Shown here piece after piece: positions 39,277-48,896 of a stretch of DNA of 64,000 bases (position 1 is the first letter of the stretch; every line of letters starts with the position of its first letter). The DNA comes from JAABQG01 sp963726365 (GTDB lineage Bacteria > Pseudomonadota > Gammaproteobacteria > Burkholderiales > Burkholderiaceae_C). The position numbers were made by a program, and so were the translations under genes. Location of the stretch: the NCBI GenBank assembly GCA_963726365.1, contig CAVSCI010000021.1:1-64000 (forward strand), read 5' to 3'. The notes under the pieces are model-generated. The model was not told where the DNA came from. It made no database searches and was given only the letters and a program-made list of their open reading frames with translations.

Positions 39277-39585
39277 ATGGAAGACGATCTCGTTCAACGG
39301 ATTGCCAGCAATCCGAAATACCAGGAGCTGAAAGCCAAGCGCTCCAGCTTTGGCTGGTGGCTCACCCTCGCCATGATGGTCGTGTACTACGGCTTCATCG
39401 TGCTGGTGGCCTTCAACAAGGAGTTCCTCTCGCAAAGACTGGGCGCTGGCGTCATGACAGTCGGGATTCCGCTCGGCTTCGGCGTCATCGTCTTCACGGT
39501 GGTGATCACCGCCATCTACGTCCGGCGGGCCAACGCTGAATTTGACGATCTGACGGCCGCAATTTCCAAGGCGGTGCTGAAATGA
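39277..39585 (+). CDS. DUF485 inner-membrane protein, partner of ActP
   Basis: 102 residues with two membrane helices (LTLAMMVVYYGFIVLVAF and VGIPLGFGVIVFTVVITAIYV) and a cytoplasmic N-terminus with the DUF485 signature SNPKYQELKAKRSSFGWWLT. Family members (YjcH type) are encoded just before acetate symporters. It has a strong ribosome site (AAGGAG), and its stop overlaps the actP start (ATGA at 39582). Probably a small subunit or assembly factor of the symporter. Confidence 0.95.
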   Translation: MEDDLVQRIASNPKYQELKAKRSSFGWWLTLAMMVVYYGFIVLVAFNKEFLSQRLGAGVMTVGIPLGFGVIVFTVVITAIYVRRANAEFDDLTAAISKAVLK

Positions 39586-41309
39586 ATTACAAGACTGACA
39601 ATGCCCGGCGCATCCTGACGCTACTGGCTCTTTTTGGCGTTTCAGCCGTGGCATGGGCGGCTGGTGCCGACCTGGGCCAGGCCCAGAAGCAGGCGACCAA
39701 CTGGACGGCCATCGGCATGTTCGGCATCTTCGTCGTGGGCACCCTGTTCATCACCAAGTGGGCGGCGTCGAAGACCAAGTCCGCCGCGGACTTCTACACC
39801 GCCGGCGGCGGCATCACCGGCTTCCAGAATGGCCTGGCGATTGCGGGCGACTACATGTCGGCCGCATCCTTCCTGGGTATATCGGCGGCGGTGATGGCGA
39901 GCGGCTTCGACGGACTGATCTATTCCATCGGCTTCCTGGTGGGCTGGCCGGTCATCACCTTCCTGATGGCCGAGCGGCTGCGCAACCTGGGCAAGTTCAC
40001 CTTTGCCGACGTGGCGGCATTCCGCTTCAAGCAGGCTCCGGTGCGCATCTTCGCAGCGTCGGGCACCCTGGTCGTCGTGGCCTTCTACCTGATCGCGCAA
40101 ATGGTCGGTGCCGGCCAGCTGATCAAGCTGCTGTTCGGCCTGGAGTACTGGATTGCGGTAGTCATCGTCGGCTCGCTGATGATGGTCTACGTGCTCTTCG
40201 GTGGCATGACCGCCACCACCTGGGTGCAGATCATCAAGGCCTGCCTGCTGCTCGGCGGCGCGTCCTTCATGGCGCTGTCGGTGCTGTGGCACTTTGGTTT
40301 CAGCCCCGAGGCCATGTTCGCCGGCGCGGTGCAGATCAAGACCGATCTGGCGCTCAAGGACGGCAAGACGGCCGAGGTGGCCTCCAAGATCGGGCAGTCC
40401 ATCATGGGCCCGGGCAATTTCGTGAAAGACCCGATCTCGGCTATCAGCTTCGGCATGGCGCTGATGTTCGGCACGGCCGGTCTGCCGCACATCCTGATGC
40501 GCTTCTTCACCGTGCCCAGCGCCAAGGCGGCTCGCTCCTCGGTGATGTGGGCCACCGGCTGGATCGGCTACTTCTACCTGCTGACCTTCATCATCGGTTT
40601 TGGTGCCATCACCTTTGTGCTCACCAACCCGCAGTTTCTGGACGCCAAGGGCGCACTGCTGGGCGGCGGCAACATGGCGGCCATTCACCTGGCCAACGCG
40701 GTCGGTGGCAACGTGTTCCTGGGCTTCATCTCGGCGGTGGCTTTTGCAACCATCCTCGCGGTGGTGGCCGGCCTGACGCTGTCGGGCGCTTCCGCCGTGT
40801 CGCATGATCTGTACGCCACGGTGATCAAGAAGGGAAAGGCTGACAGCGCTTCCGAACTGAAAGTCTCGCGCATGACCACACTGGCGCTCGGCGCGCTGGC
40901 TGTGGTGCTTGGCATCGCCTTCGAGAAGCAGAACATCGCCTTCATGGTGTCCCTGGCCTTCGCGATTGCGGCGTCGGCCAACTTCCCGGTGCTGTTCATG
41001 TCGGTGCTGTGGAAAGACTGCACCACCAAGGGCGCGGTGATCGGCGGCTTCCTGGGCCTGATCTCGTCGGTGGTCCTGACGGTGGTCTCGCCCTCGGTCT
41101 GGGAAGCCACCCTGGGCAACCCCAAGGGTTCGGCGCTGTTCCCGTACACCTCGCCCGCACTGTTCTCGATGACGATTGCGTTCGTCGGTATCTGGTTGTT
41201 CTCGATTCTCGACAACAGCAAGCAGGCCAAGCTGGACCGTGCCGGTTTCCTGGCGCAGCAGGTACGTTCTGAAACGGGCATTGGTGCCGCGAGCGCGTCG
41301 GGTCATTGA
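39582..41309 (+). CDS. actP: Cation/acetate symporter
   Basis: 575 residues, SSF family. A cleavable or first hydrophobic segment (ILTLLALFGVSAVAWAAG) is followed by about 12 further membrane helices. Recognisable SSF segments are TAGGGITGFQNGLAIAGDYMSAASFLG, QMVGAGQLIKLLFG, and FGTAGLPHILMRFFTVPSAKAAR. It imports acetate and related short monocarboxylates with Na+ or H+. It is coupled to DUF485 and is followed by a terminator, then the DUF294/kinase operon. LiuR-pathway products (acetyl-CoA, acetoacetate) and acetate uptake are thus adjacent. Confidence 0.96.
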   Translation: MNYKTDNARRILTLLALFGVSAVAWAAGADLGQAQKQATNWTAIGMFGIFVVGTLFITKWAASKTKSAADFYTAGGGITGFQNGLAIAGDYMSAASFLGISAAVMASGFDGLIYSIGFLVGWPVITFLMAERLRNLGKFTFADVAAFRFKQAPVRIFAASGTLVVVAFYLIAQMVGAGQLIKLLFGLEYWIAVVIVGSLMMVYVLFGGMTATTWVQIIKACLLLGGASFMALSVLWHFGFSPEAMFAGAVQIKTDLALKDGKTAEVASKIGQSIMGPGNFVKDPISAISFGMALMFGTAGLPHILMRFFTVPSAKAARSSVMWATGWIGYFYLLTFIIGFGAITFVLTNPQFLDAKGALLGGGNMAAIHLANAVGGNVFLGFISAVAFATILAVVAGLTLSGASAVSHDLYATVIKKGKADSASELKVSRMTTLALGALAVVLGIAFEKQNIAFMVSLAFAIAASANFPVLFMSVLWKDCTTKGAVIGGFLGLISSVVLTVVSPSVWEATLGNPKGSALFPYTSPALFSMTIAFVGIWLFSILDNSKQAKLDRAGFLAQQVRSETGIGAASASGH

Positions 41310-41360
41310 TGCCAGACTGGCTGCGCTGGTGAACCTCAGGTTGCCGGTGCGATAAGCTTC

Positions 41361-41397
41361 AAGGGCTGCCGGCGCTACGCCTGCAGCCCTTTCTTTA
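41361..41397 (+). terminator. Rho-independent terminator after actP
   Basis: AAGGGCTGC (41361-41369) pairs with GCAGCCCTT (41383-41391); inside, GGCG pairs with CGCC across a CTA loop with one mismatch. TTTCTTT follows immediately. It separates actP from the signalling operon that begins at 41413, so the latter needs its own promoter or read-through. Confidence 0.85.
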
Positions 41398-41412
41398 TGG
41401 CTGGACGCTGCT

Positions 41413-43233
41413 GTGACGGATTCCTTCTGTTTCGACTCATCCCCTTTTGATTGCTTGAGCCTCGCTGAGCAGGTCCTGGTGCGGGAAACCTCGACCCGTA
41501 TTGCCTTTCGGAAGAACGAAGCGCTTCTTTCGCCCGGGGTTGACCCGACGCATGTGTTCGTGATCCTCCAGGGGCATGTCCAGCAGGAAGAAACCGGCGA
41601 TGTCGTGGTTTTTGGACCCGGCGACCATGTCGGTTTTCGCTCCGTGTTGACACAACGTGTGAGCGGCAACGTGGTGGCGCTGGACCCGGTGGAAGCATGG
41701 CGGATCCCGCGGGACACGGTGCAGTCGCTGCTGTCGGGCAACAGCCGTTTCAGTGCCCTCGTGTTCGCGGAGCTTTCGCGAAGGCTGTCCGCCGCCGAGG
41801 ACGGCAGTCGCAGCCGCGAATTCTTGTCCCTGACGATGGTGCGCCTGCGGGACGCCTACCTGCGCAAGCCCTTCTACGTCGACGGCCATCTGGATCTGGT
41901 CACGGTGTGTCGCCAGCTCGCCGAACAGGGACTCACCAACGCCCTGGTGCGCGATTCGCAAGGCGGCGTGGAGCGGATCGGCATGTTCACCACCACCGAC
42001 CTGAGGGACGCACTGCTGGGTCCCGTGGCGCCCGACAAGCTGGCGGTTCGCGAAGTCGCGAAGTTCGAGCTGATAACGCTGCCGGCGGATGCCGAACTGG
42101 TGGATGCCCTGCTGGCCATGATCCATCATCGGGTCCACCGCATTCTGGTGAAGGAGGGGGACGAAGTGCTGGGCATCCTGAGCCAGCTGGACCTGATGGG
42201 CTTTGTGTCCAACCAATCCCACCTGATTGCGCTTCAGGTCCAGCAGGCCACGACCGTCGACGAGCTCAAGGCGGCCATGGCGCAACAGGAGGGGCTGGTA
42301 GCCGTTCTGCACCGGGGCGGGATGCGCATCGAGATCATTGCCGGGCTGGTCAGCGAGCTCAACTCGCAGGTTTTCGCTCGGCTCTGGGCGTTTGTCGCAC
42401 CGGCTGATCTGGTGCGCAACAGCTGCCTGATCGTGATGGGCAGCGAAGGCCGCGGCGAGCAGATTCTCAAGACCGACCAGGACAATGCCCTGTTGCTGCG
42501 CGACGGATACGCGCACCATGATCTGGCTGGCGTGACGCAGCGATTCAGCGAGGCGTTGCTGTCCTTCGGTTATCCGGTGTGTCCAGGGCACATCATGGTG
42601 ACGAACCCTTTGTGGTGCCAGCCCTTGGCCTCTTTCAAGGACGCCATCAGGGAGTGGTTGTACGGGCCGGGGGTTGATGGCCCGATGAATTTCGCCATTT
42701 TCATGGACGCCCGCGCGGTGACTGGCGATGCATCTCTGTTGCGCGAGGCCAGAGATTACGCGGCGCGCATTCTGACCGGGAGCGACGCATTCTTCTCGCG
42801 CTTTGCCAGTGCGGTCGACCAGTTCAGCGCAACGTCTGGCGGATGGTGGAGCCGGCTGACGGCGCTGCGGGGTCGCGACGAGCAGGTGTTCGACCTGAAG
42901 AAGCTGGGCACTTTCCCGATCGTGCACGGCGTGCGCGCCCTCGCGCTGGAGCATCGCCTGGACGCGTTGGGCACCGTTGACCGCCTCCAGAAACTGGCGG
43001 AGCGGCAGGCCGTGTCACAGGACCTCGTCCGCGACCTGGTCGAGGCGCTGCACTTCCTGATGACGCTCAAGCTGCGCAACAACCTGCGACAACTGCAGCT
43101 GGGTCAGCCGGTCGACAACCTGGTGGCGTTGTCGAGCCTGGGGTCGCTCGATCGCGACCGCCTGAAGGACTCGCTGGTCATCATCAAGCGCTTCCGGCAA
43201 CATCTGGGCCTGCACTTCAAGCTGGAGGGCTGA
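41413..43233 (+). CDS. cNMP-binding/CBS/DUF294 putative nucleotidyltransferase (acetate signalling)
   Basis: 606 residues from GTG 41413. Domains in order: cyclic-nucleotide-binding-like (about 15-135), a CBS pair (about 150-280), a DUF294 nucleotidyltransferase domain (about 300-420) with MGSEGRGEQILKTDQDNALLL holding the GS and DxD metal motif, and a C-terminal DUF294_C helical domain (about 440-600). No membrane helices. It probably senses a nucleotide and transfers a nucleotidyl group to an unknown target. It is the first gene of an operon with the SSF-kinase, receiver and exonuclease. A paralogue lies at 54148-56061. Confidence 0.9.
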   Translation: MTDSFCFDSSPFDCLSLAEQVLVRETSTRIAFRKNEALLSPGVDPTHVFVILQGHVQQEETGDVVVFGPGDHVGFRSVLTQRVSGNVVALDPVEAWRIPRDTVQSLLSGNSRFSALVFAELSRRLSAAEDGSRSREFLSLTMVRLRDAYLRKPFYVDGHLDLVTVCRQLAEQGLTNALVRDSQGGVERIGMFTTTDLRDALLGPVAPDKLAVREVAKFELITLPADAELVDALLAMIHHRVHRILVKEGDEVLGILSQLDLMGFVSNQSHLIALQVQQATTVDELKAAMAQQEGLVAVLHRGGMRIEIIAGLVSELNSQVFARLWAFVAPADLVRNSCLIVMGSEGRGEQILKTDQDNALLLRDGYAHHDLAGVTQRFSEALLSFGYPVCPGHIMVTNPLWCQPLASFKDAIREWLYGPGVDGPMNFAIFMDARAVTGDASLLREARDYAARILTGSDAFFSRFASAVDQFSATSGGWWSRLTALRGRDEQVFDLKKLGTFPIVHGVRALALEHRLDALGTVDRLQKLAERQAVSQDLVRDLVEALHFLMTLKLRNNLRQLQLGQPVDNLVALSSLGSLDRDRLKDSLVIIKRFRQHLGLHFKLEG

Positions 43234-43239
43234 TACAAC

Positions 43240-43500
43240 ATGGCAAGCGATGAAGTCACAGCGCCGGACCCCCCGCCCATTTCCACGACGGGGCGCGTGG
43301 CGTCCAGACGCATTCTGGAGGGACAACGCCTGCTCGCGGTGTTCTCGGCGGGTGTGCTCTTGCTTAATTTTCCGCTCTTGGCCCTGTGGGATGGTCGGGC
43401 CACCGTGATGGGCATCCCCGCCTTTCCGGTTGCGCTCTTCGGCGTGTGGGCCCTTGTGATCGGTCTGGTGGGCTGGATGGCGGACCGCAGGGAACCGTAG
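43240..43500 (+). CDS. Small two-helix membrane protein ahead of the SSF-kinase
   Basis: 86 residues. A soluble N-terminus (about 28 residues, Pro-rich) is followed by two membrane helices (LLAVFSAGVLLLNFPLLALW and FPVALFGVWALVIGLVGWM). It occupies the position that DUF485 or DUF4212 proteins hold before other symporters (compare 39277 and 57329), which suggests it is a small partner of the SSF part of the next protein. It starts 6 nt after the DUF294 gene and ends 2 nt before the kinase gene. Confidence 0.78.
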   Translation: MASDEVTAPDPPPISTTGRVASRRILEGQRLLAVFSAGVLLLNFPLLALWDGRATVMGIPAFPVALFGVWALVIGLVGWMADRREP

Positions 43501-43502
43501 AC

Positions 43503-46226
43503 GTGTCACCCCAGCTGGTCGTCGGAATTTCATTTGCCTACCTGGCCCTGCTTTTTGCCGTGGCCAGCTACGGCGACTGGCGCGCGGCCCGTGGACGCTC
43601 CATCGTCGGCAACGCCTGGGTCTATGCGCTTTCCATGGCGGTGTACTGCACGGCGTGGACCTATTTTGGCAGCGTCGGGCGGGCCGCGTCATCAGGGGTG
43701 TGGTTCCTTCCGATCTACCTGGGGCCGACGCTGGCCATGGCCCTGGCGTGGCTGGTCCTGCGCAAGATGATCCGGATCTCCCGAAACAACCGCATCACCT
43801 CCATCGCCGACTTCATCGGCAGTCGTTATGGCAAGAGCCCGATGCTGGCGGGCCTGGTGACGCTGATCACCGTCGTCGGCATCGTGCCCTATATCGCCCT
43901 GCAGCTCAAGGCCGTCTCGGGAGGCTACGCCCTGCTGACCACGCCGCTCGGTGAGTCGCTGGCACGCCAGGGGGGCTGGTGGGGCGACAGCACGCTGTAT
44001 TTCGCGCTGACGCTGGCTGGATTCACCATCGTGTTCGGCGCCAGGCATCTCGATGCCTCCGAGCGTCATGAAGGCATGGTTGCGGCGATCGCCTTCGAGT
44101 CCATCGTCAAGCTGCTTGCGTTTCTGGCGGTTGGCCTGTTCGTGACCTATGGGCTGTTCAATGGGCTGGAGGACATCTTCACCCGCGCGCGGGCGGTGCC
44201 ATCGCTGGCCGGGCTGGTCCATGCCGGCGCCGGCGGGAGCTTTGCCTGGGGACAGTGGTTCGCGCTGTTGTTGCTGTCGATGCTCTCGGTCATTTTCCTG
44301 CCACGCCAGTTCCAGGTCATGGTGGTTGAAAACGTCGACGAGCAGCATCTGCGCAGGGCGGCATGGGTGTTTCCGCTGTATCTCTGGCTGATCAACCTGT
44401 TCGTGCTTCCCATCGCCCTGGGCGGCCTGTTGATTTTCGGCGCGGGCCAAATGGACCCCGAAGGTTTTGTGTTGTCCCTGCCACTGGCCCATGGCCAGCC
44501 GCTGCTGGCGCTGCTGGCCTTTGTCGGGGGCTTGTCGGCCGCCACGGGCATGGTGATCGTCGAAACGATTGCGGTCGCCAGCATGGTCTGCAATGACCTG
44601 GTCATGCCCTTGCTGTTGCGCTCCCGGCGCGCGGGGCTTCATGCGGCGGGGGACCTGACGCAGCTGATTCTGGGCATTCGGCGGGTCGTGATCGTGCTGA
44701 TCATGTTGCTGGGTTATGCGTATTTCCATCTGGCCGGCGAGGCCTATGCGCTGGTCAGCATCGGCCTGATCAGCTTCGCTGCCGTGGCCCAGTTTGCGCC
44801 CGCCATGCTGGGGGGCATGTACTGGAAGGGCGCAACCCGGCAAGGTGCCATGGCGGGCCTTTTGCTCGGTTTCGGCCTATGGGCCTATACCCTGATGCTC
44901 CCGTCGGTAGCCAAGTCGGGCTGGCTGTCTCCGGGCTTCCTCTCCGGGGGGCCCTGGGGCATTGCCCTGCTCAAGCCGGAGCAGCTGCTGGGACTCTCGG
45001 GGCTGGACAATCTGACGCACTCCCTTTTCTGGAGTCTTCTGGCGAATGTGGGCGCCTACGTTCTGGTCTCCTTGTGGCGCACGCCCTCGGCCGCGGAGAC
45101 CAGCCAGGCACTGCTGTTCGTGGATGTGTTCGAGCACACCCGCCAGGCGGACCCGGTGTTCTGGCGCGGTCGTGCGCGAGTGCAGGACCTCCGGTTGCTG
45201 GCGGCGCGATTTCTCGGCGAAGCGAAGGCGAATCGCTTGTTCGATGACTATGCGAGGGCGACAGGCGTGGCTGACGTCACCCGAATTGAGCCAGACGCGA
45301 GGCTGGTACGGTTTGTCGAGACGCAGCTGACCGGCGCCATTGGCACTGCTTCGGCGCGGGTGATGGTGGCCTCTGTGGTCGAGGAGGAAGCGCTGGCTCT
45401 CGACGACGTCTTGCAGATACTCGACGAGACATCCCGGCTGCGCGCGCATTCAGCCGAGCTGGAGGAGAAGTCGAAGTCCCTGGAGCAGGCCACGCGCGAT
45501 TTGCGTGCGGCCAACGAGCAGCTCAAGAGCCTGGACCGGCTCAAGGATGATTTCATGTCCTCGGTCACCCACGAGCTGCGAACGCCACTGACATCAATCC
45601 GGGCCCTGTCCGAGATGATGGCCGAGGATCCGGACATGCCGGCGGAGCAGCGCCAGCAGTTCCTGGGCATCGTCGTGGCGGAAACCGAAAGGCTCAGCCG
45701 CCTGGTGAACCAGGTCCTGGACATGGCCAAGATCGAGTCGGGGCATGCCGAGTGGCGCAACGCCGACGTCGACATGGGTCAGCTGCTGGCCCAGTCGGTC
45801 CAGACCACGTCAGAGATGTTCCGGGAACGCGGCGCCAGCGTCCAGCTCCGGGTGCCCGAGTCGCCGGTGATCCTGCGGGCGGACCCCGACCGGTTGACAC
45901 AGGTCATGCTCAACCTGTTGTCGAATGCGGCAAAATTTGTTCCGGCAGTTGCCGGGCGCGTCGAGGTGGTCTTGACCACCGATGCGCAGGGGTTGACCGT
46001 GGCGGTCAGTGACAACGGGCCCGGCGTACCTTTGCAGCAACAGGCCCTGATTTTTGAAAAGTTCCGCCAGGGCGGAGACGAGTCCCATCGCCCGCAGGGC
46101 ACTGGCCTGGGCTTGCCCATCAGCCGGCAAATCGTGGAACACTTCGGGGGGCGGATGTGGATCGATTCCGTGCCAGGCCAGGGTGCACGGTTTGCCTTCC
46201 ATCTGCCGCGGGCGGGTGGCGCCTGA
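43503..46226 (+). CDS. Sodium:solute-symporter-fused sensor histidine kinase (CrbS/CbrA type)
   Basis: 907 residues from GTG 43503. The N-terminal half is a complete SSF transporter-like sensor with about 13 membrane helices (residues 1-540; SGVWFLPIYLGPTLAMAL, RITSIADFIGSRYG). A coiled coil (about 640-680) leads to a DHp domain with phospho-acceptor H690 (SSVTHELRTPLTS) and a HATPase with N box LLSNAAKF, SDNGPGVP and GTGLGLPISRQI. It senses, and may transport, an acid and controls acetate use in related bacteria. The cognate receiver is 37 nt downstream. Confidence 0.95.
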   Translation: MSPQLVVGISFAYLALLFAVASYGDWRAARGRSIVGNAWVYALSMAVYCTAWTYFGSVGRAASSGVWFLPIYLGPTLAMALAWLVLRKMIRISRNNRITSIADFIGSRYGKSPMLAGLVTLITVVGIVPYIALQLKAVSGGYALLTTPLGESLARQGGWWGDSTLYFALTLAGFTIVFGARHLDASERHEGMVAAIAFESIVKLLAFLAVGLFVTYGLFNGLEDIFTRARAVPSLAGLVHAGAGGSFAWGQWFALLLLSMLSVIFLPRQFQVMVVENVDEQHLRRAAWVFPLYLWLINLFVLPIALGGLLIFGAGQMDPEGFVLSLPLAHGQPLLALLAFVGGLSAATGMVIVETIAVASMVCNDLVMPLLLRSRRAGLHAAGDLTQLILGIRRVVIVLIMLLGYAYFHLAGEAYALVSIGLISFAAVAQFAPAMLGGMYWKGATRQGAMAGLLLGFGLWAYTLMLPSVAKSGWLSPGFLSGGPWGIALLKPEQLLGLSGLDNLTHSLFWSLLANVGAYVLVSLWRTPSAAETSQALLFVDVFEHTRQADPVFWRGRARVQDLRLLAARFLGEAKANRLFDDYARATGVADVTRIEPDARLVRFVETQLTGAIGTASARVMVASVVEEEALALDDVLQILDETSRLRAHSAELEEKSKSLEQATRDLRAANEQLKSLDRLKDDFMSSVTHELRTPLTSIRALSEMMAEDPDMPAEQRQQFLGIVVAETERLSRLVNQVLDMAKIESGHAEWRNADVDMGQLLAQSVQTTSEMFRERGASVQLRVPESPVILRADPDRLTQVMLNLLSNAAKFVPAVAGRVEVVLTTDAQGLTVAVSDNGPGVPLQQQALIFEKFRQGGDESHRPQGTGLGLPISRQIVEHFGGRMWIDSVPGQGARFAFHLPRAGGA

Positions 46227-46263
46227 CATCAAGAGGGTCCATTGAGCCCCAAGGAGACAGACC

Positions 46264-46638
46264 ATGACACACAAGGTATTGATCGCAGACGACGAGCCCA
46301 ACATCCTGATTTCGCTGGAGTACCTCATGAAGCGGGAGGGGTACGAGGTGAGCGTTGCCCGGGATGGCCAGGAAGCCATCGATGCGATCCTGCGTGAGCG
46401 ACCGGACCTCGTGCTTCTGGACGTGATGATGCCTGTGAAGACCGGGTACGAGGTGTGCCACGAAGTGCGCGCGATCGAATCGGTCAAGGACACCTTGATC
46501 CTCATGCTCACCGCCAAGGGCCGGGAGACCGATCTGGCCAAAGGCCTGGCGCTCGGGGCCAACGCTTACATGACCAAGCCGTTTTCGACCAAAGAGCTGG
46601 TCAGCCGGGTGCGCGCGATGCTGGAGCCCGCGCAATGA
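46264..46638 (+). CDS. Single-domain response regulator (CheY-like)
   Basis: 124 residues, receiver only. The acidic pair ADDE, phospho-acceptor D53 (LLDVMMP), the LTAKG threonine and MTKPFSTKELVSRV lysine are all present. There is no output domain, so signal passes to a partner protein, perhaps the fused pseudo-kinase/exonuclease whose start overlaps its stop (ATGA at 46635). It has a good AAGGAGA ribosome site. It is likely phosphorylated by the preceding SSF-kinase. Confidence 0.94.
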   Translation: MTHKVLIADDEPNILISLEYLMKREGYEVSVARDGQEAIDAILRERPDLVLLDVMMPVKTGYEVCHEVRAIESVKDTLILMLTAKGRETDLAKGLALGANAYMTKPFSTKELVSRVRAMLEPAQ

Positions 46639-48804
46639 AGCTGGACCGGCGGCTGCTTCTGGCCATCCTGCTGCCTGGCCTGGTCTTGCTGGTCTGGACC
46701 GGGACGGCGTTGCTGCTGGTCGGCGCCACCCTCGATTCGAATGAGCGGGAGAGTCTTGTCGCATTGCTGGAATCCCGCGTGGCGCTGGTGCTGATGCTGG
46801 GGCTCGTGCTGGCGGGCGGGCTGGGCTATGCCGGGAGTCGCCTTTATCAGGACCGTGTGGAGGCGCCGGCGCGTTTGCTGGAAGAGACCCGGATCGTGCT
46901 GTCCGGTGGCGTGCAGCGGGAGGTCGGCGCGCATGGCAGTCCGGAAAATCAGGGACTCGCCCGGGCCGTCAATGACATCGTTGCCCAGCGGCTTCAGTTG
47001 CAGCAGGACGTCGAGGCGCGCGTGCGCGAGGCCAGTCAGCGTATCGAGCAGGAGCGCAGCCGGCTTGCGGCGCTCATGTCCGAGTTGACGCAAAGTGTGG
47101 TGGTCTGCGCCCTGGATGGTCGCGTCATCCTTTACAACAATCGAGCCCGCCTGCAATTCCGCGCCCTGTCCGAAGCGCCGGGTGTGACCGGCGGGGCTGA
47201 ACTGATCGGGCTCGGCCGTTCGATTTACACGGTGTTTGACCGCAAGCTCATTGCGCACGCGCTGGAAAGCGTGCAGCAGCGCCTGCAACGCGGAGCCGCC
47301 AGCCCGTCGGCGCAGTTCGTGACGACCACCCGTGCGGGTCAACTGCTGCGGGTCCAGATGGCGCCGGTCCGGTCCTCCGCACCGGACGACGGGTCTGCCC
47401 AGGCACTCAACGGCTTCGTGCTCATGCTCGACAACATCACCCGCGAACTCGAGGACGAAAGCGCGCGCGACCGCCTGCTTCACGGACTGACCGAGCGCAG
47501 CCGATCCTCGCTGGCCAACATGCAGGCCGCGCTCGACATGCTGGAGTTTCCGGATCTGGACGCCGTGATGCGGGACCGCTTTATCGGCGTGATCAGGGAC
47601 GAGACCGGCGCCATGAGCCGTCGCATCCAGGACCTGGCCGCCAGTTCAACCGAAGGGCTCAAGACCCGCTGGCCCATGGAAGACATGCTGGGCAGCGACC
47701 TCGTGGCCGCGGCCTTGCGACGGATCGAGCAGGCGCACCAGCTGTCGGGAAGCGCCGCGGAAGTGGACCCGTCGCTCTGGCTCAGGGTGGACAGCTTTTC
47801 ACTCCTGCAGGTGCTGGTTTACCTGACCGGCCGTCTGGTGGATGAGTTCGATGTGCGCCATTTCGAGCTTCGTCTGGTCGCCGCTGGCGAACATGCCCAT
47901 CTGGATCTGGTCTGGTCGGGGCAGGTCATGAGCACGGAAACCGTCATGAGCTGGGAGATGGACCCGATGCGGGTCGGGCGAGGAAACCACGCCATTGACG
48001 GTGCGTGACGTGGTGGAGCGCCATGCCGGCGCGTTCTGGTTTGAGCGTGAGCGCGTGCGTCATCAGGCGCTCTTCCGTTTCCTGCTGCCGCTGGCCAACG
48101 CCCAGGAGCAGATGGATGCCGCTGCCCTGATGCACGGCGACAGCCGCCCGGAGTATTACGATTTTGACTTGTTCCAGACCAGCGAGCAGGCGCGGGAACT
48201 GGCGGATCGCCGCCTGGTCGATCTGTCCTATACCGTCTTTGACACCGAGACCACGGGCCTGAATCCCTCGGAGGGTGACGAGATCATCCAGATCGGCGCG
48301 GTGCGCATTGTCAACGGCAAGCTGCTGCGGCAGGAGGGCTTCGAGCAGCTGGTGGATCCGGGGCGCGACATCCCGGCCCTGTCGATCCCGATTCATGGGA
48401 TCCAGCCGGACATGGTGCGAGGCCAGCCGATGATCGACAAGGTCCTTCCGGCGTTTCATGCCTTCGCCGGGGAGACGGTTCTGGTGGCCCACAATGCCGC
48501 GTTCGACATGCGCTTCCTGCAGATGAAAGAAGAGCAGACCGGGGTGCGCTTCGACCAGCCGGTGCTCGATACCTTGCTGTTGTCCGCGCTGGTGCATCCG
48601 AGTCAGGAGTCACACCGGCTGGAGGCGATCGCGGAACGCTTCAATGTGACGATCATGGGGCGGCACACGGCGATGGGCGATGCCATGGTGACCGCCGAGG
48701 TCTTCCTGCGTCTGCTCCCGCTTCTTGCCGAAAAGGGCATACACACCCTGGGGCAGGCGCGTGATGCTGCGCAGAAGACGTATTTCGCCCGCATCAAGTA
48801 CTGA
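46635..48804 (+). CDS. Membrane pseudo-histidine kinase fused to a DEDDh 3'-5' exonuclease, frameshift at 47977
   Basis: About 722 residues after removing one G from GGG at 47976-47978, restoring MRVGEETTPLTVRDVVERH. Two N-terminal membrane helices (residues 8-30 and 50-68), a coiled coil, a PAS-like segment (about 135-260), a DHp-like region (283-330) with Glu (TERSRSSLAN) at the His position, and a HATPase-like region lacking the N box. Then a DnaQ-fold exonuclease (residues 530-720) with a full active site: D536 and E538 (FDTETTGLNP), D in AHNAAFDMRF, H and D in RHTAMGDAM. Translationally coupled to the receiver. Confidence 0.87.
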
Positions 48805-48813
48805 AACTGAAGC

Positions 48814-48839
48814 GCGTCACGCAGGGGCTTGCGTGACGC
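48814..48839. terminator. Inverted repeat after the exonuclease fusion gene (possible terminator)
   Basis: GCGTCACGCA (48814-48823) pairs perfectly with TGCGTGACGC (48830-48839) across the six-base loop GGGGCT. A short T-run (CGCTTTT) is 5-9 nt further on, less tight than in a standard terminator. It lies between the signalling operon and liuE and is probably a transcription end, although an operator role is possible. Confidence 0.55.
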
Positions 48840-48896
48840 ACCGACGCTTTTCAGCAAGCCTGTTTTTGCGATACTCGGGCACACAAGGAAACTGCC

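Noticed and set aside
39642..41741. 699-codon minus-strand open frame opposite actP
   Set aside because: The sense strand encodes a complete SSF transporter; the antisense product is His/Arg/Gln-rich low-complexity sequence, typical of shadow frames.
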